A stretch of DNA of 64,000 nucleotides from Megascapheus bottae (taxonomy: Eukaryota > Chordata > Mammalia > Rodentia > Geomyidae), in assembly GCA_024803745.1 (NCBI GenBank), contig JANJXV010000261.1, forward strand, positions 499,501 through 563,500. The letters run 5' to 3'. Positions 40,527-52,840 of this stretch are shown one piece after another. The notes below the pieces were generated by a model. The model saw only the letters and a list, made by a program, of their open reading frames with translations, made no database searches and was not told the DNA's origin. The position numbers were made by a program, and so were the translations under genes. Each line of letters starts with the position of its first letter. Position 1 is the stretch's first letter.

Positions 40527-42654
40527 CCTAAACCCTAACACTAACTCTAACCCTAACACTTACCCTTACCCTAACCCTAACCCTAAGCCTTACCCTTACC
40601 CTAACCCTAACCCTAAACCTAACCCTATCCCTAACCCTAACCCTAACCCTAACCCTAACACTAACACTTACCCTAACCCTAACCCTAACCCTTACCCTTA
40701 CCCGAAACTAAACCTAACCTTAACCCCAACCCTAAACCTAACCCTAACCCTAACCCTTACCCTAACACTAACCCTAACCCTAACCCTAACCCTAACACTT
40801 ACCCTTACCCTAACCCTAACCCTAACCCTAAACCTAACCCTAACCGTAACACTTACCCTTACCCTAACCCCAACCCTAATCCTAACCCTAACCCTAACCC
40901 TTACACTTATCCTAACCCTTACCCTAACCCTAACACTTACCCTTATCCTAAAGCCTACCCTAACCCTAACCCTAACCCTAACCCTTACCCTAACCCTAAC
41001 CCTAACCCTAACGCTTACCCTTACCCTAAACCTAAACCTAACCCTAATCCTAACCCTTTCCCATATCCTAAACCTAAACCTAACACTAACCCTAACCCTA
41101 AAACTTACCCTTATCCTTACCTTAACCCTAACCTAACCCTAACCCTTCCCTTACCCTAACGATAACCCTTACCCTTAACTTAACCGTAACCCTAACCCTA
41201 ACAGTTACCCTTACCCTAACGCTAACCCTAACCCTAAACTTAACACTAACCCTAACACATACTCTTACCCTAACACTAACCCTAACCCTAACCCTAACCC
41301 TTACCCTAACCCTAACCCTAACCCTAACCCTAACACTTAACTTTACCCTAACCCTAACCCTAACCTTAACCCTAAACCTAAATGTAACCCTAAACCTGAC
41401 GTTTACCCTTACCCTCACCCTAAACCTAAACGTAAACGTAACCCTATCCCTAACCCTAACCCTAACCTTAACCTTAAACGCTTATCCTTACCCTAACCCT
41501 AACCCTAAACCTAACCCTAACCCTACTCCTAACCCTAACCCTAACCCTAACCTAACCCTAACCTTAATGCTAACTCTAACCCTCACCCTAACCCTTACAC
41601 TAAACCTAATCCTAACCCTAACCCTAGCCCTAGCCCTTACCCTTACACTAACCGTAACCCTAAACCTAACCCTAACCCTAACCCTAACCGTAACACCTAA
41701 CCCTAACCCTAACCCTAACCCTAACCTTACCCTTACCCTATCCCTAACCCAGAACTTAATCCCAACCTTAAACCTAAACCTAACCCTAACCCTAACCCTA
41801 ACCCTAAACATTACCCTTACCCTAACCCTAAACCTAACCCTAACCCTAAACCTAACCCATAACCCTAACCCTAACCCTAACCTCTAACCCTAACCCTAAC
41901 CATAACCCTAACCCTTAACCTTATCCTAACCCTACACCTAACCCTAAAACTTACCCTTACCCTAACCTCAATCCTAACCCTAACCCTAACCCTAAACCTC
42001 ACCCTAACCCTAACCCTAACCCTAACCCTCAACCTAATGCTAACTCTAACCCCTAACCTTAACCCTAACCCTAATCCTAACCCTAACAATAACCCTAACG
42101 CTAACCTAACCCTAAACTTAATGCTAACTCTAACCCTAACCCTAACCCTTACCCTAAACCTAACCCTAACCCTAACCCTAACCCTAAGCCTTACACTTAC
42201 CATAACCCTAACCCTAGCCCTAACCCTAATCCTTACCCTAACCCTAACCCCAACTCTTACCCTTACCCTAACCCTAACCCTAACCTTAACCCCAACCCTA
42301 ACCTAACCATAACCCTAATCCTAACCCTAACCCTTACCCTTGCCCTAACCCTAAACCTAAAACTAACCCTAACCCTAACCTAACCCTAACCCTTACCCTA
42401 ACCCTAACCCTAATACTCATCCTAACCCTTACCCTTACCCTAACCCTAACCCTAACCCTTATCCTTACCCTTACCCTAAACCTAACCCTAAACCTAACCC
42501 TAACCCTTACCCTTATCCTAACACTAACTCTAACCTTAACCCAAACCCTAACCCTAACGCTAACCCTTACACTTTCCCTAACCTTAACACTAACTCTAAC
42601 ACTTAACCTTACCATAAACCTAACCCTAACCTTAAACCTAACGTTAAACATAAC
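40527..42654. repeat. Higher-order unit H1 (2128 bp)
   Basis: Bounded by the anchor CCTAAACCCTAACACTAACT at 40527 and 42655. In order it holds CCTAAAGCC (40947), AACAGTTACC (41210), paired ACGTAAACGTAACC near 41428, AAACGCTTATCC near 41476, TTAATGCTAACTC near 41564, CCCAGAACTTAA (AGAAC at 41751), AACCTCACCC near 41996, AACAATAACCC near 42086, CTTGCCC near 42339 and AATACTCATCC near 42412. The same order recurs in the next units. Confidence 0.9.
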
Positions 42655-45101
42655 CCTAAACCCTAACACTAACTCTAACCCTAACACTTACCCTTACCCT
42701 AACCCTAACCCTAAGCCTTACCCTTACCCTAACCCTAACCCTAAACCTAACCCTATCCCTAACCCTAACCCTAACCCTAACCCTAACACTAACACTTACC
42801 CTAACCCTAACCCTAACCCTTACCCTTACCCGAAACTAAACCTAACCTTAACCCCAACCCTAAACCTAACCCTAACCCTAACCATACCCTAACACTAACC
42901 CTAACCCTAACCCTAACCCTAACACTTACCCTTACCCTAACCCTAACCCTAACCCTAAACCTAACCCTAACCGTAACACTTACCCTTACCCTAACCCCAA
43001 ACCTAATCCTAACCCTAACCCTAACCCTTACACTTATCCTAACCCTTACCCTAACCCTAACACTTACCCTTATCGTAAAGCCTACCCTAACCCTAACCCT
43101 AACCCTAACCCTTACCCTAACCCTAACCCTAACCCTAACCCTAAACCTAACACGAACCCTAACCCTAACCCTTACCCCAACCCTAACCCTGGCCCTGACC
43201 CTAACCCTAACTCTAACCCTATCCCTATCCCTAACCCTAACACTTACCCTAACCCTACCCCTAACCATTACCCTTATCATAACCCTAACCCCAAACTTAA
43301 CCCCAACACTAAACCTAACCCTAACCCTAACACTTACCCTAACACTTAAACTAACCCTAACCCTAACCCTAACCCTAACACTTACCCTTACCCTAACCCT
43401 AATTCTAACCCTAAAACTTACCCTAACCCTAACCCTAACCTCAACACTTAACACTTAACCTTACCCTAACCCTAACCCTAACACTTACCCTAACCCTAGC
43501 GCTAAACCTAACCCTAACCCTAACCCTAGCACTAAACCTTACCCTAACCACAACCGTAATCCTAACCCTAACCCTTACCTTACCCTAACCCTAACCCTAA
43601 ACCTAACCCTAACCCTAACTCTAACACTAATGTTAACCCTAAACCTTATTCTTAACCTAACCCTAACCCTAACCCTAAACCTAACCCTAAACCTAAACCA
43701 AACCCTTACCCTTCCCCTAACCCTAACCCTAACCCTAACCCTTACACTAAACCTAAACCTAATCCTAACCCTAACCCTTACACCTACCATAACCCTAACC
43801 CTAACCTTAACCCTAACCCTAACCCTTACCCTTACCCTAACCCTAACTGTGAAACTAAACCGAACTCTAACACTATCCCTAAACCTAAATATTATCCTTA
43901 CCCTAACCTTAACCCTACACCTAATGCTAACCCTAACCCCTAACCCTAACTCTAACCCTACTCCTAACCCTAACCCTAACCCTAACCCTAACCCTAACCT
44001 AACCCTAACCTTAATGCTAACTCTAACCCTCACCCTAACCCTTACACTAAACCAAATCCTAAGCCTAACCCTAGCCCTAGCCCTTACCCTTACACTAACC
44101 GTAACCCTAAACCTAAACCTAACCCTAACCCTAACCGTAACACCTAACCCTAACCCTAACCCTAACCCTAACCTTACCCTTACCCTATCCCTAACCCAGA
44201 ACTTAACCCCAACCTTAAACCTAAACCTAACCCTAACCCTAACCCTAACCCTAAACATTACCCTTACCCTAACCCTAAACCTAACCCTAACCCTAAACCT
44301 AACCCATAACCCTAACCCTAACCCTAAACTCTAACCCTAACCCTAACCATAACCCTAACCCTTAACCTTATCCTAACCCTACACCTAACCCTAAAACTTA
44401 CCCTTACCCTAACCTCAATCCTAACCCTAACCCTAACCCTAAACCTCACCCTAACCCTAACCCTAACCCTAACCCTCAACCTAATGCTAACTCTAACCCC
44501 TAACCCTAACCCTAGCCCTAATCCTAACCCTAACAATAACCCTAACCCTAACCTAACCCTAAACTTAATGCTAACTCTAACCCTAACCCTAACCCTTACC
44601 CTAAACCTAACCCTAACCCTAACCCTAACCCTAAGCCTTACACTTACCATAACCCTAACCCTAGCCCTAACCCTAATCCTTACCCTAACCCTAACCCCAA
44701 CCCTTACCCTTACCCTAACCCTAACCCTAACCTTAACCCCAACCCTAACCTAACCATAACCCTAATCCTAACCCTAACCCTTACCCTTGCCCTAACCCTA
44801 AACCTAAAACTAACCCTAACCCTAACCTAACCCTAACCCTTACCCTAACCCTAACCCTAATACTCATCCTAACCCTTACCCTTACCCTAACCCTAACCCT
44901 TACCCTTATCCTTACCCTTACCCTAAACCTAACCCTAAACCTAACCCTAACCCTTACCCTTATCCTAACACTAACTCTAACCTTAACCCAAACCCTAACC
45001 CTAACGCTAACCCTTACACTTTCCCTAACCTTAACACTAACTCTAACACTTAACCTTACCATAAACCTAACAATAACCTTAAACCTAACGTTAACCATAA
45101 C
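42655..45101. repeat. Higher-order unit H2 (2447 bp), mosaic with X
   Basis: Starts and ends at the same anchor and carries CGTAAAGCC at 43074 and AGAAC at 44198. Between about 43144 and 43979 it holds X sequence in place of the AACAGTTACC to AAACGCTTATCC section found in H1, H3 and H4. It also has private variants: AAACCAAATCCTAAGCC near 44050 and CTAGCCCTAATCC near 44512. Confidence 0.9.
43144..43979. repeat. Family X, copy 2, embedded in H2
   Basis: About 836 bp matching 39450-40285 at constant offset 3694. Only scattered substitutions were noted, such as CCATAACC versus CTCTAACC near 43210, CCTACCATAACC near 43791, and CTGTGAAACTAAACC versus CTCTGAAAGTAAACC near 43847. The flanks on both sides are ordinary H sequence. 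The constant offset argues for a single transfer. Confidence 0.88.
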
Positions 45102-47294
45102 CCTAAACCCTAACACTAACTCTAACCCTAACACTTACCCTTACCCTAACCCTAACCCTAAGCCTTACCCTTACCCTAACCCTAACCCTAAACCTAACCC
45201 TATCCCTAACCCTAACCCTAACCCTAACCCTAACACTAACACTTACCCTAAACCTAACCCTTACCCTTACCCGAAACTAAACCTAACCTTAACCCCAACC
45301 CTAAACCTAACCCTAACCCTAACCCTTACCCTAACACTAACCCTAACCCTAACACTTACCCTTACCCTAACCCTAACCCTAACCCTAAACCTAACCCTAA
45401 CCGTAACACTTACCCTTACCCTAACACCAACCCTAATCCTAACCCTAACCCTAACCCTTACACTTATCCTAACCCTTACCCTAACCCTAACACTTACCCT
45501 TATCGTAAAGCCTACCCTAACCCTAACCCTAACCCTAACCCTTACCCTAACCCTAACCCTAACCCTAACCCTTACCCTTACCCTAAACCTAAACCTAACC
45601 CTAACCCTAACCCTTTCCCTTATCCTAAACCTAAACCTAACCCTAACCCTAACCCTAACCCTAAAACTTACCCTTATCCTTACCTTAACCCTAACCTAAC
45701 CCTAACCCTTCCCTTACCCTAACGCTAACCCTTACCCTTAACTTAACCGTAACCCTAACCCTAAGAGTTACCCTTACCCTAATGCTAACCCTAACCCTAA
45801 ACTTAACACTAACCCTAACACATACTCTTACCCTAACACTAACCCTAACCCTAACCCTAACCTAACCCTAACCTTAATGCTAACTCTAACCCTCACCCTA
45901 ACCCTTACACTAAACCAAATCCTAAGCCTAACCCTAGCCCTAGCCCTTACCCTTACACTAACCGTAACCCTAAACCTAACACTTACCTTTACCCTAACCC
46001 TAACCCTAACCTTAACCCTAAACCTAAATGTAACCCTAAACCTGACCTTTACCCTTACCCTCACCCTAAACCTAAACGTAAACGTAACCCTATCCCTAAC
46101 CCTAACCCTAACCTTAACCTTAAACGCTTATCCTTACCCTAACCCTAACCCTAAACCTAACCCTAACCCTACTCCTAACCCTAACCCTAACCCTAACCTA
46201 ACCCTAACCTTAATGCTAACTCTAACCCTCACCCTTAACCTTACACTAAACCTAATCCTAACCCTAACCCTAGCCCTAGCCCTTACCCTTACACTAACCG
46301 TAACCCTAAACCTAAACCTAACCCTAACCCTAACCGTAACACCTAACCCTAAACCTAACCCTAACCCTAACCTTACCCTTACCCTATCCCTAACCCAGAA
46401 CTTAATCCCAAAATTAAACCTAAACCTAACTCTAACCCTAACTCTAACCCTAAACATTACCCTTACCCTAACCCTAAACCTAACCCTAACCCTAAACCTA
46501 ACCCATAACCCTAACCCTATCCCTAACCTCTAACCCTAACCCTAACCATAACCCTAACCCTTAACCTTATCCTAACCCTACACCTAACCCTAAAACTTAC
46601 CCTTACCCTAACCTCAATCCTAACCCTAACCCTAACCCTAAACCTCACCCTAACCCTAACCCTAACCCTAACCCTCAACCTAATGCTAACTCTAACCCCT
46701 AACCCTAACCCTAACCCTAATCCTAACCCTAACAATAACCCTAACCCTAACCTAACCCTAAACTTAATGCTAACTCTAACCCTAACCCTAACCCTAACCC
46801 TAACCCTTACCCTAAACCTAACCCTAACCCTAAGCCTTACACTTACCATAACCCTAACCCTAGCCCTAACCCTAATCCTTACCCTAACCCTAACCCCAAC
46901 CCTTACCCTTACCCTAACCCTAACCTTAACCCCAACCCTAACCTAACCATAACCCTAATCCTAACCCTAACCCTTACCCTTGCCCTAACCCTAAACCTAA
47001 AACTAACCCTAACCCTAACCTAACCCTAACCCTTACCCTAACCCTAACCCTAATACTCATCCTAACCCTTACCCTTACCCTAACCCTAACCCTAACCCTT
47101 ATCCTTACCCTTACCCTAAACCTAACCCTAAACCTAACCCTAACCCTTACCCTTATCCTAACACTAACTCTAACCTTAACCCAAACACTAACCCTAACGC
47201 TAGCCCTTACACTTTCCCTAACCTTAACACTAACTCTAACACTTAACCTTACCCTAAACCTAACCCTAACCTTAAACCTAACCCTAACCATAAC
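45102..47294. repeat. Higher-order unit H3 (2193 bp)
   Basis: Same anchor and order as H1: CGTAAAGCC at 45504, AAGAGTTACC at 45763 (AACAGTT in the others), ACGTAAACGTAACC near 46075, AAACGCTTATCC near 46125, AGAAC at 46397 and AATACTCATCC near 47053. It has an extra patch at about 45855-45978 that belongs to a later part of the unit. Confidence 0.9.
45855..45978. repeat. About 120 bp patch in H3 resembling H2
   Basis: The stretch from TTAATGCTAACTC to CTAACCGTAACCC sits within the AACAGTT to AAACGCTTATCC section, where the other units have no such sequence. It carries AAACCAAATCCTAAGCC (ACCAAATCC at 45914). That variant is otherwise seen only in H2 (44051, offset 1863). The regular positions in H1, H3 and H4 have AAACCTAATCCTAACCC. 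Confidence 0.85.
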
Positions 47295-49254
47295 CCTAAA
47301 CCCTAACACTAACTCTAACCCTAACACTTACCCTTACCCTAACCCTAACCCTAAGCCTTACCCTTACCCTAACCCTAACCCTAAACCTAACCCTATCCCT
47401 AACCCTAACCCTAACCCTAACCCTAACACTAACACTTACCCTAACCTTAACCCTAACCCTTACCCTTACCCGAAACTAAACCTAACCTTAACCCCAACCC
47501 CAAACCTAACCCTAACCCTAACCCTTACCCTAACACTAACCCTAACCCTAACCCTAACCCTAACACTTACCCTTACCCTAACCCTAACCCTAACCCTAAA
47601 CCTAACCCTAACCGTAACACTTACCCTTACCCTAACCCCAACCCTAATCCTAACCCTAACCCTAACCCTAACCCTTACCCTAACCCTAACCCTAACCCTT
47701 AACCTTACCCTAAACCTAAACCTAACCCTAACCCTAACCCTAAAACTTACCCTTATCCTTACCTTAACCCTAACCTAACCCTAACCCTTCCCTTACCCTA
47801 ACGCTAACCCTTACCCTTAACTTAACCGTAACCCTAACCCTAACAGTTACCCTTACCCTAACGCTAACCCTAACCCTAAACTTAATACTAACCCTAACAC
47901 ATACTCTTACCCTAACACTAACCCTAACCCTAACCCTAACCCTTACCCTAACCCTAACCCTAACCCTAACACTTACCTTTACCCTAACCCTAACCCTAAC
48001 CTTAACCCTAAACCTAAATGTAACCCTAAACCTGACCTTTACCCTTACCCTCACCCTAAACCTAAACATAAACGTAACCCTATCCCTAACCCTAACCTTA
48101 ACCTTAAACGCTTATCCATACCCTAACCCTAACCCTAAACCTAACCCTAACCCTACTCCTAATCCTAACCCTAACCCTAACCTAACCCTAACCTTAATGC
48201 TAACTCTAACCCTCACCCTAACCCTTACACTAAACCTAATCCTAACCCTAACCCTAGCCCTAGCCCTTACCCTTACACTAACCGTAACCCTAAACCTAAA
48301 CCTAACCCTAACCCTAACCGTAACACCTAACCCTAACCCTAACCCTAACCCTAACCTTACCCTTACCCTATCCCTAACCCAGAACTTAACCCCAACCTTA
48401 AACCTAAACCTAACCCTAACCCTAACCCTAACCCTAAACATTACCCTTACCCTAACCCTAAACCTAACCCTAACCCTAAACCTAACCCATAACGCTAACC
48501 CTAACCCTAAACTCTAACCCTAACCCTAACCATAACCCTAACCCTTAACCTTATCCTAACCCTACACCTAACCCTAAAACTTACCCTTACCCTAACCTCA
48601 ATCCTAACCCTAACCCTAACCCTAAACCTCACCCTAACCCTAACCCTAACCCTAACCCTCAACCTAATGCTAACTCTAACCCCTAACCCTAACCCTAACC
48701 CTAATCCTAACCCTAACAATAACCCTAACCCTAACCTAACCCTAAACTTAATGCTAACTCTAACCCTAACCCTAACCCTTACCCTAAACCTAACCCTAAC
48801 CCTAACCCTAACCCTAAGCCTTACACTTACCATAACCCTAACCCTAGCCCTAACCCTAATCCTTACCCTAACCCTAACCCCAAACCTTACCCTTACCCTA
48901 ACCCTAACCCTAACCTTAACCCCAACCCTAACCTAACCATAACCCTAATCCTAACCCTAACCCTTACCCTTGCCCTAACCCTAAACCTAAAACTAACCCT
49001 AACCCTAACCTAACCCTAACCCTTACCCTAACCCTAACCCTAATACTCATCCTAACCCTTACCCTTACCCTAACCCTAACCCTAACCCTTAACCTAACCC
49101 TAACCCTTACCCTTATCCTAACACTAACTCTAACCTTAACCCAAACCCTAACCCTAACGCTAACCCTTACACTTTCTCTAACCTTAACACTAACTCTAAC
49201 ACTTAACCTTACCATAAACCTAACCCTAACCTTAAACCTAACGTTAACCATAAC
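47295..49254. repeat. Higher-order unit H4 (1960 bp)
   Basis: Bounded by the anchor at 47295 and 49255. It keeps AACAGTTACC (47842), AAACGCTTATCC near 48108, AGAAC (48381) and AATACTCATCC near 49042. It lacks the CGTAAAGCC section between about 47670 and 47700. It is also shorter near 49088, where CCCTTATCCTTACCCTTACC of the others is replaced by CCCTTAACC. Confidence 0.9.
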
Positions 49255-49509
49255 CCTAAACCCTAACACTAACTCTAACCCTAACACTTACCCTTACCCT
49301 AAACCTAACCCTAAGCCTTACCCTTACCCTAACCCTAACCCTAAACCTAACCCTATCCCTAACCCTAACCCTAACCCTAACACTAACACTTACCCTAACC
49401 CTAACCCTTACCCTTACCCGAAACTAAACCTAACCTTAACCCCAACCCTAAACCTAACCCTAACCCTAACCCTTACCCTAACACTAACCCTAACCCTAAC
49501 ACTTACCCT

Positions 49510-51170
49510 TACCCTAACCCTAACCCTAACCCTAAACCTAACCCTAACCGTAACACTTACCCTTACCCTAACCCCAACCCTAATCCTAACCCTAACCCTA
49601 ACCCTTACACTTATCCTAACCCTTACCCTAACCCTAACACTTACCCTTATCGTAAAGCCTACCCTAACCCTAACCCTAACCCTAACCCTTAACCTAACCC
49701 TAACCCAAACCCTAACCCTTACCCTTACCCTAAACCTAAACCTAACCCTAACCCTAACCCTTTCCCTTATCCTAAACCTAAACCTAACCCTAACCCTAAC
49801 CCTAAAACTTACCCTTATCCTTACCTTAACCCTAACCTAACCCTAACCCTTCCCTTACCCTAACGCTAACCTTTACCCTTAACTTAACCGTAACCCTAAC
49901 CCTAACAGTTACCCTTACCCTAACGCTAACCCTAACCCTAAACTTAACACTAACCCTAACACATACTCTTACCCTAACACTAACCCTAACCCTAACCCTA
50001 ACCCTTACCCTAACCCTAACCCTAACCCTAACACTTACCTTTACCCTAACCCTAACCCTAACCTTAACCCTAAACCTAAATGTAACCCTAAACCTGACCT
50101 TTACCCTTACCCTCACCCTAAACCTAAACGTAAACGTAACCCTATCCCTAACCCTAACCCTAACCTTAACCTTAAACGCTTATCCTTACCCTAACCCTAA
50201 CCCTAAACCTAACCCTAACCCTAACCTTAACCCTAACCCTTTCCCTTACGCTAACCCTCACCCTATCCCTAACCCTAAACCTAACACTTACCCTTACTCT
50301 AACCCTAACCCTAAACCTAACTGTAACCCTTAACCTTACCCTAACACTAACCCTAAACCTAACCCTAACCCTAACCCTAACCCTAACCCTAACCCTAACA
50401 CTTACCCTTACCCTAACCCTAACCCTAACCCTAAACCTAACCCTAACCGTACCACTTACCCTTACCCTAACCCCAACCCTAATCCTAACCCTAACCCTAA
50501 CCCTTACACTTATCCTAACCCTTACCCTAACCCTAACACTTACCCTTATCGTAAAGCGTACCCTAACCCTAACCCTAACCCTTACCCTAACCCTAACCCT
50601 AACCCTTACCCTTACCCTAAACCAAAACCTAACACTAACCCAAACCCTTTCCCTTATCCTAAACCTAAACCTAACCCTAACCCTAACCCTAAAACTTACC
50701 CTTATCCTTACCTTAACCCTAACTAACCCTAACCCTTCCCTTACCCTAACGCTAACCCTTACCCTTAACTTAACCGTAACCCTATCCCTAACAGTTACCC
50801 TTACCCTAACCCTAACCCTAACTCTAAACTTAACCCTAACCCTAACCCTAACCCTTGCCCTTACCCTAACCCTAACCCTAAACCTATCACTAACCCTAAC
50901 CCTAACCTTTACCCTTACCCTTACCCTAATGCTATCCCTAACCCTAACCCTAACCCTAATACATACCCTTACCCTAACCCTAACCCTAACCTTAACCATA
51001 ACCCTAAACCTAACCCTAAACCTAACCCTAACCCTAACCCATACCCTAAACCTAACCCTAATCCTAACCCTTACCCTTACCCTAACCCTAAACCTAACCT
51101 TAACCCAAACTTTACCCTAAACCTTACCCGTACCCTAACACATACCCTTACCCTAACCCTAACCCTAACC
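49510..51170. repeat. 1.66 kb tandem duplication, copy 1
   Basis: CGTAAAG occurs at 49651 and 50550 here and at 51314 and 52213 in copy 2, an offset of 1663 for both. AACAGTT occurs at 49904, 50790, 51567 and 52459. The H-derived half (CGTAAAG to AAACGCTTATCC) comes first. A second, altered half has CGTAAAGCGTACC and CCCTTGCCC, then AAACCTATCACTAACC. The unit is thus itself a doubled H section, spaced 899 and then 764. Confidence 0.92.
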
Positions 51171-52840
51171 CTTACCCTAACCCTAACCCTAACCCTAAAC
51201 CTAACCCTAACCGTAACACTTACCCTTACCCTAACCCCAACCCTAATCCTAACCCTAACCCTAACCCTTACACTTATCCTAACCCTTACCCTAACCCTAA
51301 CACTTACCCTTATCGTAAAGCCTACCCTAACCCTAACCCTAACCCTAACCCTTAACCTAACCCTAACCCAAACCCTAACCCTTACCCTTACCCTAAACCT
51401 AAACCTAACCCTAACCCTAACCCTTTCCCTTATCCTAAACCTAAACCTAACCCTAACCCTAACCCTAAAACTTACCCTTATCCTTACCTTAACCCTAACC
51501 TAACCCTAACCCTTCCCTTACCCTAACGCTAACCCTTACCCTTAACTTAACCGTAACCCTAACCCTAACAGTTACCCTTACCCTAACGCTAACCCTAACC
51601 CTAAACTTAACACTAACCCTAACACATACTCTTACCCTAACACTAACCCTAACCCTAACCCTAACCCTTACCCTAACCCTAACCCTAACCCTAACACTTA
51701 CCTTTACCCTAACCCTAACCCTAACCTTAACCCTAAACCTAAATGTAACCCTAAACCTGACCTTTACCCTTACCCTCTCCCTAAACCTAAACGTAAACGT
51801 AACCCTATCCCTAACCCTAACCCTAACCTTAACCTTAAACGCTTATCCTTACCCTAACCCTAACCCTAAACCTAACCCTAACCCTAACCTTAACCCTAAC
51901 CCTTTCCCTTACGCTAACCCTCACCCTATCCCTAACCCTAAACCTAACACTTACCCTTACTCTAACCCTAACCCTAAACCTAACTGTAACCCTTAACCTT
52001 ACCCTAACACTAACCCTAAACCTAACCCTAACCCTAACCCTAACCCTAACCCTAACCCTAACACTTACCCTTACCCTAACCCTAACCCTAACCCTAAACC
52101 TAACCCTAACCGTACCACTTACCCTTACCCTAACCCCAACCCTAATCCTAACCCTAACCCTAACCCTTACACTTATCCTAACCCTTACCCTAACCCTAAC
52201 ACTTACCCTTATCGTAAAGCGTACCCTAACCCTAACCCTAACCCTAACCCTTACCCTAACCCTAACCCTAACCCTTACCCTTACCCTAAACCAAAACCTA
52301 ACATTAACCCAAACCCTTTCCCTTATCCTAAACCTAAACCTAACCCTAACCCTAACCCTAAAACTTACCCTTATCCTTACCTTAACCCTAACTAACCCTA
52401 ACCCTTCCCTTACCCTAACGCTAACCCTTACCCTTAACTTAACCGTAACCCTATCCCTAACAGTTACCCTTACCCTAACCCTAACCCTAACTCTAAACTT
52501 AACCCTAACCCTAACCCTAACCCTTGCCCTTACCCTAACCCTAACCCTAAACCTATCACTAACCCTAACCCTAACCTTTACCCTTACCCTTACCCTAATG
52601 CTATCCCTAACCCTAACCCTAACCCTAATACATACCCTTACCCTAACCCTAACCCTAACCTTAACCATAACCCTAAACCTAACCCTAAACCTAACCCTAA
52701 CCCTAACCCATACCCTAAACCTAACCCTAATCCTAACCCTTACCCTTACCCTAACCCTAAACCTAACCTTAACCCAAACTTTACCCTAAACCTTACCCGT
52801 ACCCTAACACATACCCTTACCCTAACCCTAACCCTAACCC
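51171..52840. repeat. 1.66 kb tandem duplication, copy 2
   Basis: Nearly identical to 49510-51170. CTAATGCTATCCC near 50927 matches 52596 (offset 1669, one hexamer more). The small differences include CCTCTCCC near 51774 for CCTCACCC, and AACATTAACCC near 52301 for AACACTAACCC. Both copies end in AACTTTACCCTAAACC, then ACCCGTACCC, then ACACATACCC. Confidence 0.92.

Noticed and set aside
43630..44334. 234-codon open frame on the + strand (Leu-Thr then Pro-Asn)
   Set aside because: The change from Leu-Thr to Pro-Asn marks a one-base register shift in the hexamer array, not a domain boundary. It overlaps a similar frame on the other strand.
51835..52668. 277-codon open frame on the - strand, as a protein gene
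   Set aside because: It is an Arg-Val dipeptide string from reading AGGGTT in frame. It has no domain, no codon bias beyond the repeat and no promoter. Perfect CCCTAA leaves four of six frames open, so such frames are expected.
49510..52840. Transposon or LTR pair, from the two 1.66 kb direct copies
   Set aside because: The copies abut, have no internal coding region, no terminal inverted repeats and no target-site duplication. They are tandem repeat units.
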